From Candidatus Dadabacteria bacterium (lineage in GTDB: Bacteria > Desulfobacterota_D > UBA1144 > Nemesobacterales > UBA2774), in contig JAHKKQ010000031.1 of the NCBI GenBank assembly GCA_020027805.1, positions 1-15,995 on the forward strand: DNA of 15,995 nt, in the 5' to 3' direction. Below are positions 6,319-13,562 of the stretch, piece by piece. Below the pieces are notes generated by a model that saw only the letters and a list, made by a program, of their open reading frames with translations, ran no database searches and was not told the DNA's origin. The position numbers and the translations under genes are program-made. The stretch's first letter is position 1. Each line of letters begins with the position of its first letter.

Positions 6319-7407
6319 ATGAAATGGTCTTGGAAGATTGGCGAGTTCGCGGGCATCGGAGTTTACATGCACGCGACATTTTTACTTATTATCGCCTGGG
6401 TCATACTGATCCACTGGAGCGAGGGGCACGACCTTGCGACAATCGTATCGGGAGTCGTGTTTGTCCTGGCCCTGTTCCTCTGTGTCGTGTTGCACGAATT
6501 CGGACATGCCCTCACCGCCATGAGATACGGTATTAAGACCCGCGATATTACCCTCCTGCCCATAGGCGGGGTCGCCCGTCTCGAGCGTATGCCCGATGAC
6601 CCGATGCAGGAGTTCTGGGTGGCTCTCGCGGGACCCGCCGTAACCGCGGTTATCGCGCTGATTCTGTTTTTCTGGCTCCAGATGACGAACGGCTATGTGC
6701 CCGTCGACACTATCACCATGACTCAGGGCTCTTTTGTCGAGCGCCTCATGCTGGTGAACCTATTCCTCCTGGTATTCAATTTGATCCCCGCATTCCCCAT
6801 GGACGGCGGCAGGGTGCTGAGGGCGCTGCTCGCGCTGCACGGCGATTATACGAGGGCCACCCAGACGGCGGCGAACATAGGGCAGGCGATCGCCCTTATC
6901 TTCGGCTTTATCGGTCTCTTTACCAATCCGTTCCTCATCTTCATTGCGCTCTTCGTCTGGATAGGCGCCGCACAGGAAGCGAGCATGGTAAAGATAAAGT
7001 CCGCCCTAGGCGGAATTCCGGTGTATAAGGCCATGCTCACGGATTATAAAACTGCGGCCCCCGGGGACAAGCTCAGGTATCTGGTCGATCTCACCATGTC
7101 GGGCTCCCAGCAGGATTTTCCCGTCGTCGATAACGGCAGGGTCGTAGGCGTCGTCCCTCACTCGGACCTCATCAAGGGACTCGCGGAAAAGGGAGACTCA
7201 GTTTCAGTAGGAGAGATAATGAGGCGTGAATTCGAGGTCGTCGATCCCGGAGAGATGCTTGAATATGCGTTCGCGCGGCTCCAGACGGGTGATTTCTATA
7301 CTATGCCCGTCGTCAAGAACGGTAACCTCGTCGGCCTCCTGACCATGGACAACGTGGGAGAATTTATGAGAATTCAGTCGGTCATGTCCGGCGCGCGCCC
7401 GCGCTGA
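6319..7407 (+). CDS. Site-2 protease (M50B, SpoIVFB-like) with two CBS domains
   Basis: A 362-residue membrane zinc metalloprotease. The N-terminal ~215 residues are hydrophobic with the zinc motif HEFGH (59-63) in a membrane helix, LLPIGGVARLE after it, LAGP (103-106), and the third-ligand motif NLIPAFPMDGGR (154-165, Asp162). The C-terminal part (about 232-358) is a pair of CBS domains, which bind adenosyl nucleotides and may gate the protease. Such proteins cleave membrane proteins within the bilayer, for instance anti-sigma factors, but no substrate is visible here. GAGGGG stands 8 nt before the ATG at 6319; the length is usual for this CBS-containing subfamily. It is 144 nt upstream of copA on the same strand; no terminator was seen between them, but a tandem repeat there suggests copA has its own promoter. 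Confidence 0.92.
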   Translation: MKWSWKIGEFAGIGVYMHATFLLIIAWVILIHWSEGHDLATIVSGVVFVLALFLCVVLHEFGHALTAMRYGIKTRDITLLPIGGVARLERMPDDPMQEFWVALAGPAVTAVIALILFFWLQMTNGYVPVDTITMTQGSFVERLMLVNLFLLVFNLIPAFPMDGGRVLRALLALHGDYTRATQTAANIGQAIALIFGFIGLFTNPFLIFIALFVWIGAAQEASMVKIKSALGGIPVYKAMLTDYKTAAPGDKLRYLVDLTMSGSQQDFPVVDNGRVVGVVPHSDLIKGLAEKGDSVSVGEIMRREFEVVDPGEMLEYAFARLQTGDFYTMPVVKNGNLVGLLTMDNVGEFMRIQSVMSGARPR

Positions 7408-7469
7408 TTTTAGAATAAGATAATATATAAGTGCTCAGGCGCTGTGAGGCCTCCCGGGATTTGTAATTG

Positions 7470-7505
7470 GATGCTGGTAATATACAAGATGCTGGTAATA
7501 TACAA
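7470..7505 (+). repeat. 18-bp perfect tandem repeat upstream of copA
   Basis: The unit GATGCTGGTAATATACAA occurs twice head to tail (7470-7487 and 7488-7505), ending 46 nt before the copA start. Each copy carries TGGTAATAT, similar to an extended -10 element (TGnTATAAT). It may be a duplicated promoter element or a pair of regulator half-sites, or a recent slippage duplication. Confidence 0.75.
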
Positions 7506-7551
7506 ATAGTGAGGGGAAAACAGCTCGCTCGATAATACTAATGGTCCGGCC

Positions 7552-9795
7552 ATGAAGGAAAAAACAGGAACCGATCCTAAGACGACTCGCCGTCTGCACC
7601 TACTGGACATGAGCTGCGCGGGCTGCGTCGATACGGTGGAAAAAACACTGAGGTCCGTCCCGGGGGTGTCCGACGCGCAGGTCAATTTCGCCGAGAAAAC
7701 CGCGACCGTCACAGGCGATGTTTCCCCGGACGCACTCGTGAAGGCCGTCGGCAAGGCGGGTTATACGGCCTCGCTTCTCGAGGACGAGGGCACGGAATCG
7801 GATAAGGAGAACGCGGAGCTCTCGCACTACAGGAAGCTCCTCCGTCAGACAGTCGTTTCAGGTGTGATAAGCGTAATAATATTCGCGGTAAGCATGTTTG
7901 ATATGCTCCCTTCGCTCGATTCCCCGGCAGGGCGTATTTCATGGGGAGTAGTCTCCCTGCTCACTCTCTTCGTCCTCGCCTACGGCGGAGGCCGTTTCTT
8001 CACGGGCGCTCTAAAATCCTTCAGGAACCACAACGCGAACATGGACACGTTAATAGCCGTCGGCACCGGGGTCGCGTGGGTCTATTCGTCTTTCGTCGTC
8101 CTCTTCCCTGACTCGGTGGCCGGGATCGCGAGACACTTTTATTTCGAGACGGCGGCCCTGATAATCGCATTCATAAACCTCGGTTCGGCGCTCGAGATGA
8201 GGGCCAGGGGCAAAACCTCTCAGGCGATAAAGCGTCTCATAGGTCTTCAGCCCCGGACGGCGCGTGTCGTAAGAGCGGGTCAGGAGGTTGATGTCCCCAT
8301 CGGGCTCGTCGTCGTGGGCGATATCGTGCGCGTCAGGCCGGGTGAAAAGATACCGGTTGACGGAGAGGTGACGGATGGTTCCTCTCACGTCGATGAATCG
8401 ATGCTTACGGGCGAGCCTATACCCGTCGAGAAGAAGAAGGGGGATAATGTCGTCGGAGGGACTATAAACAAGGCCGGGAGCTTTTTTTTCAGGGCCGGCC
8501 GCATCGGCAAAGACACCGCGCTCGCCCGTATTATAGACATGGTCAGGAAAGCTCAGAATGCGAAGCCGGAGATAGGGAGGCTTGCCGACAGGGTCTCCGG
8601 GGTATTCGTCCCTTCTGTGCTTATCATAGCGGTGATAACGATGCTCGCATGGTTTAATTTCGGCCCCGCTCCGCGCATCACGTATATGCTGGTCACGACC
8701 ATGGCCGTGCTTATCATCGCCTGCCCCTGCGCGCTTGGTCTTGCGACTCCTATATCGGTGATGGTCGGCGTGGGCAAGGCGGCCGAATACGGTGTGCTCA
8801 TAAGAAAAGGAGACGCGCTCCAGCAGGCCGGGCAGCTTACGACTATAGTGCTCGACAAGACGGGGACTATCACGGAGGGTAAGCCCGTATTGACGTCGGT
8901 CGAGCCTGTCCCGGGCGTCTTGGGCGGTGACGAATTGCTGGCGCTTGCTGCGGGCGTGGAAAGCGGCTCCGAGCATCCCCTGGCAGAGGCCATTGTCGAA
9001 GCGGCAAAAGTGAAGAACATAGAGATGAAACCCGTAGAATCGTTCGAGGCCTTATCGGGTCACGGCGTGAGGGCCGTTTACGGGGGAAATGCAGTCCTGC
9101 TCGGCAACAGGAAGCTCATGGACGACAACGGTATCGATACCGGTTCCATTAACGAGGCGGCGGAGCGTCTGTCGAAGAAAGGGCAGACGGTCGTATTCGC
9201 TGCACTCAACGGGACCGCGGCAGGCGTGCTGGGTGTATCCGACCCCGTCAAACCTGATTCGAGGGAAGCCGTGGAGAGGCTCCGCAAGCAGGGGATCAAG
9301 GTGATAATGCTCACCGGGGATAATCGGGTCACGGCGCAATCCGTAGCCGAGCAGGTAGGGGTGGATGATTTCATCGCCGAGGTGCTGCCTGAAGATAAGG
9401 CCAGGGAAATTACCAGGCTTCGGGAAGGGGGCGAGAAGGTGGGCATGGTAGGGGACGGTATTAACGATGCGCCGGCCCTGGCGGGAGCGGATGTAGGGTT
9501 CGCTATAGGAACGGGGACCGATGTCGCGATAGAGAGCGCGGACATAACACTAATGCGGGGATCGCTCCACGGAGTGGCCGACGCGGTATCAATATCGAAA
9601 GCGACGCTCGGAAACATCAAAGAGAATCTGCTGGGGGCCTTTGCTTACAATACGTTAGCTATCCCCGTGGCGGCCGGGATACTGTTCCCGTTCACGGGTC
9701 TCCTACTCAATCCCGTCATAGCGGGGGCCGCGATGGCGCTCTCCTCGGTCACGGTTGTAACGAACGCGAACAGGCTCAGGTGGTTTAAGCCTTGA
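7552..9795 (+). CDS. copA: Cu(+)-exporting P1B-type ATPase
   Basis: A 747-residue heavy-metal P-type ATPase that pumps Cu(+) out of the cytoplasm using ATP. One N-terminal HMA domain with the metal site MSCAGC (Cys22, Cys25); actuator motif MLTGEP; transmembrane metal site CPC (391-393); phosphorylation site DKTGT (Asp435); SEHP in the nucleotide domain; MLTGDN; and hinge GDGINDAP. The later membrane helices carry AFAYN and MALSSVTVV, which with CPC mark the copper (P1B-1) rather than the zinc/cadmium class. Length is normal for a one-HMA CopA. The ATG at 7552 has no proper Shine-Dalgarno, the nearest GAGGGG being over 30 nt away; no other start codon lies between it and the in-frame stop at 7510. 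The cupredoxin gene follows 13 nt downstream, probably as one operon. Confidence 0.95.
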   Translation: MKEKTGTDPKTTRRLHLLDMSCAGCVDTVEKTLRSVPGVSDAQVNFAEKTATVTGDVSPDALVKAVGKAGYTASLLEDEGTESDKENAELSHYRKLLRQTVVSGVISVIIFAVSMFDMLPSLDSPAGRISWGVVSLLTLFVLAYGGGRFFTGALKSFRNHNANMDTLIAVGTGVAWVYSSFVVLFPDSVAGIARHFYFETAALIIAFINLGSALEMRARGKTSQAIKRLIGLQPRTARVVRAGQEVDVPIGLVVVGDIVRVRPGEKIPVDGEVTDGSSHVDESMLTGEPIPVEKKKGDNVVGGTINKAGSFFFRAGRIGKDTALARIIDMVRKAQNAKPEIGRLADRVSGVFVPSVLIIAVITMLAWFNFGPAPRITYMLVTTMAVLIIACPCALGLATPISVMVGVGKAAEYGVLIRKGDALQQAGQLTTIVLDKTGTITEGKPVLTSVEPVPGVLGGDELLALAAGVESGSEHPLAEAIVEAAKVKNIEMKPVESFEALSGHGVRAVYGGNAVLLGNRKLMDDNGIDTGSINEAAERLSKKGQTVVFAALNGTAAGVLGVSDPVKPDSREAVERLRKQGIKVIMLTGDNRVTAQSVAEQVGVDDFIAEVLPEDKAREITRLREGGEKVGMVGDGINDAPALAGADVGFAIGTGTDVAIESADITLMRGSLHGVADAVSISKATLGNIKENLLGAFAYNTLAIPVAAGILFPFTGLLLNPVIAGAAMALSSVTVVTNANRLRWFKP

Positions 9796-9808
9796 ACGCG
9801 GAGAGAAC

Positions 9809-10183
9809 ATGAACATCGCCGTCAACATACTCGGCATCGTTATGGCCGCATTCATAATGTGGTGGTTCTGGCTTTCAAAGCCCAGGAGTGTGGCTGGCGC
9901 CGAGGGGGATGTAATCAGTGTTCTTGTTGACGGCGGGGTGTACACGCCTTCGCTGCTCCACGTCCCCGCGGGAAAGCCTGTTACCCTGCGATTTCTACGG
10001 AAGGACCCGAGCCCGTGCGCGGAAAAGGTGATATTCAGCGGCCTCGATATAAGCGCCGATCTCCCGGTCGGAAAACCCTACGACCTCAGTTTCATTCCCG
10101 GGAAAGCGGGTGAATACGATTTCGCCTGTCAGATGGCGATGTACCGCGGCAGGCTGATAGTAGAAGAGGAGACGAAATCCTGA
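9809..10183 (+). CDS. Membrane-anchored cupredoxin-like protein
   Basis: A 124-residue protein: an N-terminal membrane anchor (about residues 4-22, ending in MWWFWL), then a cupredoxin-like beta domain (PF13473/EfeO-type) exposed to the periplasm. GGVYTPSLLHVPAGKPVTLRF is the typical N-terminal strand pattern. Candidate copper ligands are Cys70 (SPCAEK), Cys107, Met109 and Met111 in a CQMAMYRG loop, which corresponds to the family's C-terminal C.M.M..G motif. It begins 13 nt after copA with GGAGAG just before the ATG, so the two are co-transcribed. The likely role is to accept copper exported by CopA or to buffer periplasmic copper; this is inferred from context. No cytosolic copper chaperone gene is adjacent. 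Confidence 0.85.
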   Translation: MNIAVNILGIVMAAFIMWWFWLSKPRSVAGAEGDVISVLVDGGVYTPSLLHVPAGKPVTLRFLRKDPSPCAEKVIFSGLDISADLPVGKPYDLSFIPGKAGEYDFACQMAMYRGRLIVEEETKS

Positions 10184-10306
10184 AAGTGGCGGACTCGTTC
10201 TCAAAAACCGCTCTGTCCCCAGGAATTCAGTACGCTCTTCTCAGGCCCGGCCTTCAACACCGATCCCAAATGCATATATCGGGAAGCGCTGGATCTTTTA
10301 TTGTGA

Positions 10307-10328
10307 CAAAAAGGAGAGCTCCCCGGGA
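10307..10328 (-). terminator. Weak possible terminator of the cold shock gene
   Basis: On the minus strand, 20-40 nt after the csp stop, GGGGAGCTCTCC is followed by TTTTT. The stem would be only about four base pairs, so this is marginal. Otherwise the 162-nt gap 10184-10345 holds nothing clear. Confidence 0.25.
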
Positions 10329-10345
10329 TACCGCACGGGTAAGAC

Positions 10346-10549
10346 CTACTGGGAAACCTTGTTGACCTTGCTGGCTTGAAGTCCCTTGGGGCTTTCGACT
10401 ACTTCGAACTCAACTTCATCACCTTCGGCCAGGGTTCTGAAGCCGGATCCTTCGATGGCGCTGTAATGAACGAATACGTCTTTACCGTTGTCCTGCTCGA
10501 TGAATCCGAAACCCTTGGACTCGTTGAACCATTTAACCTTACCTTTCAA
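10346..10549 (-). CDS. Cold shock protein (CspA family)
   Basis: A 67-residue single OB-fold (cold shock domain) protein that binds single-stranded RNA/DNA and melts mRNA structure. Both nucleic-acid motifs are intact: RNP1 KGFGFI and RNP2 DVFVHY, after the usual KGKVKWFN start. The start is a TTG at 10549: GGAGG (10558-10562) stands exactly 8 nt upstream, and starting there gives the family's usual length and N-terminus. A second in-frame TTG at 10564 would place the ribosome site inside the gene and add five residues, and is rejected. The gene is divergent from tpx, sharing a 182-bp AT-rich control region; the AT-rich leader is typical of cold-regulated csp mRNAs. Confidence 0.92.
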   Translation of the reverse strand: MKGKVKWFNESKGFGFIEQDNGKDVFVHYSAIEGSGFRTLAEGDEVEFEVVESPKGLQASKVNKVSQ

Positions 10550-10557
10550 AATTAATT

Positions 10558-10562
10558 CCTCC
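10558..10562 (-). promoter_or_regulatory. Ribosome binding site fixing the TTG start of csp
   Basis: GGAGG on the minus strand, 8 nt before TTG (10549-10547). It decides between two in-frame TTG codons. Confidence 0.65.
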
Positions 10563-10645
10563 AAAAATAAGATTTATGCAAGAGTACATACTTTTATTTT
10601 TTAGTCAACAGGATGTAAATTATTTTTATTCGGGCCGAACGCTAT

Positions 10646-10674
10646 TTGACTTTAAAATATAATCTATATAGCAT
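10646..10674 (+). promoter_or_regulatory. Putative promoter of tpx
   Basis: TTGACT (10646-10651, 5 of 6 to TTGACA) and TAGCAT (10669-10674, 4 of 6) with a 17-bp spacer. A perfect TATAAT also occurs at 10658-10663, but without a good -35 at the right distance. A second TTGACT faces the other way at 10608-10603 and may serve csp. Confidence 0.4.
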
Positions 10675-10731
10675 AAATCCGACTGACCGGAAAAGACCGC
10701 AAATTGAAGAAACTGAGGGGGTATATGTAAA

Positions 10732-11250
10732 ATGGCAAACGAAAGACCGGATGTCGTAAAGATGAAAGGCAACCCTGTGACTCTGCTCGGAAATGAAGTG
10801 AAGGTCGGGGACAAAGCGCCTGATTTTACCGCCCTCGCGGGTCTCGGTGCGCCGGTCGGGCTCGGCGACCTGAAGGGCAAGGTTAAGGTATTCAACGTCG
10901 TCGTTTCGGTGGATACGCCTGTTTGCGACGTTCAGACAAAGAGGTTTAACAAAGAGGCTGCCGGTCTCGGGGACGGCGTCGAGATCGTAACGTTGAGCAT
11001 GGACCTTCCCTTCGCGCTAAAGCGTTACTGCGCAGCCGAGGGGATCGACAGGGTGAAGGCATTATCCGATTATCAGAATGCGTCCTTCGGGGAAGCGTAC
11101 GGCGTGCTTATAAAAGAAAACAGGCTCCTGGCCAGGTCGATTTTTGTCGTGGACAAGAACGACAAAGTCAGACACGCGGAAATCGTCGGGGAAATAACTC
11201 AAGAGCCAAATTACGAAGCTGCGCTGAAAGCCGTAAGAGAATCCCTTTGA
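10732..11250 (+). CDS. tpx: Thiol peroxidase Tpx (atypical 2-Cys peroxiredoxin)
   Basis: A 172-residue peroxiredoxin that reduces hydroperoxides using thioredoxin. The Tpx-specific motif SVDTPVCDVQT holds the peroxidatic Cys65, and the resolving Cys100 lies in KRYCAAEG, the same 35-residue spacing as other Tpx enzymes. The thioredoxin-fold elements VGDKAPDF near the start and ARSIFVVDKNDKV near the end fit the family, and the length is normal. The ribosome site GAGGGGG ends 11 nt before the ATG; an ATG-TAA pair at 10725 in the gap is not used. The gene is a single unit with its own promoter, consistent with protection against peroxide in an aerobic or microaerobic cell. Confidence 0.95.
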   Translation: MANERPDVVKMKGNPVTLLGNEVKVGDKAPDFTALAGLGAPVGLGDLKGKVKVFNVVVSVDTPVCDVQTKRFNKEAAGLGDGVEIVTLSMDLPFALKRYCAAEGIDRVKALSDYQNASFGEAYGVLIKENRLLARSIFVVDKNDKVRHAEIVGEITQEPNYEAALKAVRESL

Positions 11251-11283
11251 AATTCAGAGGTTATGATTTCATCAGAGAACGGC

Positions 11284-11326
11284 CCTGACCGCCTGCGGAA
11301 CCTGGGACGAAGTCCGCGCGGTCAGG
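11284..11326. other. GC-rich hairpin downstream of tpx
   Basis: Left arm CCTGACCGCCTGCGG (11284-11298) and right arm CCGCGCGGTCAGG (11314-11326) pair over about 13 bp with a two-base bulge and a 15-nt loop. No T tract follows (ACGGTGAAAA), so it is not a classical intrinsic terminator. It could stabilise the tpx mRNA end or be part of a small RNA. Confidence 0.5.
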
Positions 11327-11407
11327 ACGGTGAAAACCTTCCCCCGGCCTTAACGCCTTTAAAATCCCTCCCCCAATATGTATCCTTATAAAGGTAAGGC
11401 AAATTAG

Positions 11408-11421
11408 TTAAGGAGGCTTAA
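11408..11421 (+). promoter_or_regulatory. Ribosome site in a small inverted repeat
   Basis: TTAAG-GAGG-CTTAA: a 5-bp perfect stem whose loop is the Shine-Dalgarno core of the DUF59 gene, 7 nt before its ATG. Confidence 0.35.
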
Positions 11422-11423
11422 TT

Positions 11424-11978
11424 ATGGGGCTCGGCAAAATGCTTGCGGGTATTTTTAAAAAAGATGGGGTGGAAGCAGTCCAGTCCAGCAGGAGCAATTC
11501 CGGCGACGGTCCGGCCGAAGGTGTGGGGAAGGAGCATAAAAATTCAACCGGGGTTATCGGTGATCCCGTGAGTGTCGAAAGTGCTGGCCTTCAGGGAGAA
11601 GCCGGTCATGAGCGCGCATACCAAACCCCCGCGGACGGGGGCGCTGAAAAAGCGGCTTCGCCCGGTCTGGCTAACAGTGAGGTCACCGAGAATAAGATCC
11701 TCGAGGTCCTGGGCAATGTTTACGATCCCGAGATACCGATCGATATAGTAAATCTCGGGCTGATATACGGTATAGATATAGAAGGCGGGAACGTACGCAT
11801 AACCATGACAATGACGGCCCCCGGGTGTCCCGCTTCGACGCAGATAGCGGGCGAAGCGAAGATTCTGGTGGAGGAGATTCCGGGCATCGAGAATGTGGAA
11901 ATAGAGATCGTCTGGGATCCGCCCTGGGACCCGAGCAAGATGAGCGATGACGCCCAGCAGAGCATGGGGATATTCTGA
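11424..11978 (+). CDS. MIP18/DUF59-family iron-sulfur assembly factor with N-terminal extension
   Basis: A 184-residue protein. Residues 89-184 form a MIP18-family (DUF59, SufT/PaaD-like) domain: VYDPEIPIDIVNLGLIYG (99-116), TMTAPGCP (129-136, the conserved Cys135) and the C-terminal WDPPWDPSKMSDDA. Such proteins help mature Fe-S proteins. Residues 20-88 are low in hydrophobics and rich in Gly, Ser, Ala and Glu, so probably disordered. Residues 1-13 (MGLGKMLAGIFKK) could form an amphipathic helix. The extension is unusual, since most family members are near 100 residues. A strong AGGAGG is placed 7 nt before the ATG, so the long form is really the start. bioD, whose pathway ends in the Fe-S enzyme BioB, follows after 47 nt, and an Fe-S-rich complex is encoded beyond it. 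Confidence 0.87.
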   Translation: MGLGKMLAGIFKKDGVEAVQSSRSNSGDGPAEGVGKEHKNSTGVIGDPVSVESAGLQGEAGHERAYQTPADGGAEKAASPGLANSEVTENKILEVLGNVYDPEIPIDIVNLGLIYGIDIEGGNVRITMTMTAPGCPASTQIAGEAKILVEEIPGIENVEIEIVWDPPWDPSKMSDDAQQSMGIF

Positions 11979-12025
11979 TCGAGGTATCTTCCGGCTATGT
12001 TAGTCCCGAAACGGCGCAATAAATT

Positions 12026-12766
12026 ATGCCACCCTTACCCAAAGGTATTTTCATAACCGGTACCGATACAGGCGTTGGTAAAACCGTGATAACCGCCGCT
12101 TTGGCCTGGACCTTAATTCAGGCTGGTAAAAAGGTAGCCGTGATGAAACCGCTAGAGACCGGCACCGTGCTCCCGGGACCGACGGACATCGAGTACGTGG
12201 AGAGCGTGCTCGGGACAAAGTACCGACCCGACGATGTATGTATATACCGGTTTCGGGAACCCCTTTCGCCGCTCGCCGCTTCGGCGCTCGCGGGAATAAA
12301 AATTGATACGGCTAAAATAGACAAGGCATTTCGCAGACTCTCTACCGCACACGACACGGTTATCGTGGAAGGGGCGGGTGGGCTCCTTGTCCCGATAAGG
12401 GAGGATTATCTGATGGCCGACCTCGCCTCGGACCTCGGTCTTCCTCTGCTTATAGTCACACGCCCCGGCCTCGGCACATTGAACCATACGGTCCTTACGG
12501 CCGAATCCGCGGGAAGGAGAGGCCTCGATGTAATCGGGATTGTAATCAACCGTTTTCCTGCCTCTCCGGGACTTGCCGAACGCACCAACCCCGAGCTCAT
12601 AGCCCGGATGACCGGAGCGCCTGTCGCGGGGGTATTTCCGTCGGACCCTTCACTGTCTGTTGAGGAGGGCAGGACAGGCGGCATAAGAGAGCTGGCCCGC
12701 TCGGCTTTCGCTCCCTCCCTGGGCGGGACATTCGACTTTCAGGAATTTCTCGAGCGGCTGCTCTAG
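12026..12766 (+). CDS. bioD: Dethiobiotin synthetase
   Basis: A 246-residue ATP-dependent enzyme that closes the ureido ring of dethiobiotin from 7,8-diaminopelargonate and CO2, the next-to-last step of biotin synthesis. The P-loop GTDTGVGKT (12-20), the substrate lysine in MKPLETG (Lys41) and VEGAGGLLVPI (114-124) are all present; length is normal. The ATG at 12026 gives the usual N-terminus but has no clear Shine-Dalgarno. No bioA, bioB or bioF is beside it, so it is separated from a biotin operon; it may be co-transcribed with the DUF59 gene 47 nt upstream. Confidence 0.93.
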   Translation: MPPLPKGIFITGTDTGVGKTVITAALAWTLIQAGKKVAVMKPLETGTVLPGPTDIEYVESVLGTKYRPDDVCIYRFREPLSPLAASALAGIKIDTAKIDKAFRRLSTAHDTVIVEGAGGLLVPIREDYLMADLASDLGLPLLIVTRPGLGTLNHTVLTAESAGRRGLDVIGIVINRFPASPGLAERTNPELIARMTGAPVAGVFPSDPSLSVEEGRTGGIRELARSAFAPSLGGTFDFQEFLERLL

Positions 12767-12772
12767 GCCTTA

Positions 12773-12797
12773 CTTTTTCCCATCGCTTTTTCCCATC
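12773..12797. repeat. 13-bp-period tandem duplication
   Basis: CTTTTTCCCATC occurs at 12773-12784 and again at 12786-12797, separated by one base, directly after the bioD stop. It is probably a slippage product; the two T5 tracts might also help termination. Confidence 0.6.
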
Positions 12798-12876
12798 AAA
12801 AAATTGAAATATTGCGGGATCACCTGTCTGCATATGTGTCCGCAGGGATTCGCATTTTAAGGGCGCACGGCGGAAC

Positions 12877-12904
12877 TTGACAGATTTCCTTGGTATGATA
12901 TACA
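12877..12904 (+). promoter_or_regulatory. Putative sigma70-type promoter of the act operon
   Basis: A perfect -35 TTGACA (12877-12882), 16-bp spacer, and TATACA (12899-12904). The predicted start near 12911 gives a leader of about 64 nt to actA. This is the best promoter match in the window. Confidence 0.55.
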
Positions 12905-12974
12905 TACTAGGCGTTTTTTTATTACTTTGATTTAACTTTCCAAATGGACACACTCCAGAGCTAAGGTAAATTGG

Positions 12975-13550
12975 ATGAGAAAACGGATTACATTGCTTTC
13001 AGTGCCTGTTCTGACACTGGCTATTTTTCTGGGCTTGTATTTTTTCGATAACGCGGAAAGCAGCAATAAAGGACCTGTTCAGCCGGTCAGGTTCAGCCAT
13101 AAAATCCACGCCGGCGGCGAAAACGATCAGATACCCTGTCAATACTGCCACAGCTTTGTAGATGTATCCCCTAACCCCGGAATACCATCGGTCAAAAAAT
13201 GCATGGGCTGTCATACCCATATAGCCGGGCGCGACGTCGAGTACGATTTCGGCGGCACTACCATTAATCTCCAGCAGGAGATAGCCAAGGTCAGGGAGTA
13301 TTGGGCGAAGAAAGAGCCTATACCGTGGAACAAGGTCAACACGATGCCGAATTACGTCCATTTTAACCACAAGAGGCACATAAAGCGCGGGTTCGAATGC
13401 GCCGCCTGCCACGGCGACGTTGCAAACATGGACCAGGTTTACCAGGTAACCAGGCTCAACATGGGATTCTGTATCACCTGTCATACGGACAATGCCAAAG
13501 ATCACGAGGAATTGGCTCACTTGAAAGACTGTCTCACGTGTCATTATTAA
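12975..13550 (+). CDS. actA: Pentaheme cytochrome c, ActA subunit of alternative complex III
   Basis: A 191-residue membrane-anchored cytochrome with five CxxCH heme sites starting at Cys55, Cys76, Cys142, Cys166 and Cys186, and extra His residues suited to bis-His ligation (e.g. His42, His45, His129, His132, His135). Residues 5-24 form an uncleaved N-terminal membrane anchor, so the hemes face the periplasm. Together with the fused molybdoenzyme-like/ferredoxin protein 12 nt downstream this identifies ActA of alternative complex III, which oxidises quinol and passes electrons to a cytochrome c or terminal oxidase. Qrc complexes have a similar cytochrome but a separate iron-sulfur subunit, so are less likely. 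AAGG (12963-12966) is placed 8 nt before the ATG. The gene is the first of the operon, with a consensus-like promoter. Confidence 0.9.
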   Translation: MRKRITLLSVPVLTLAIFLGLYFFDNAESSNKGPVQPVRFSHKIHAGGENDQIPCQYCHSFVDVSPNPGIPSVKKCMGCHTHIAGRDVEYDFGGTTINLQQEIAKVREYWAKKEPIPWNKVNTMPNYVHFNHKRHIKRGFECAACHGDVANMDQVYQVTRLNMGFCITCHTDNAKDHEELAHLKDCLTCHY

Positions 13551-13562
13551 TTGGAGGAGGAA

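Noticed and set aside
7461..7505. CueR/MerR-type operator before copA
   Set aside because: A dyad in a 19-20 bp spacer between -35 and -10 boxes was sought; only the direct repeat is present.
8050..8976. 308-codon minus-strand frame opposite copA
   Set aside because: Antisense shadow; rich in Arg, His and Asp, no domain.
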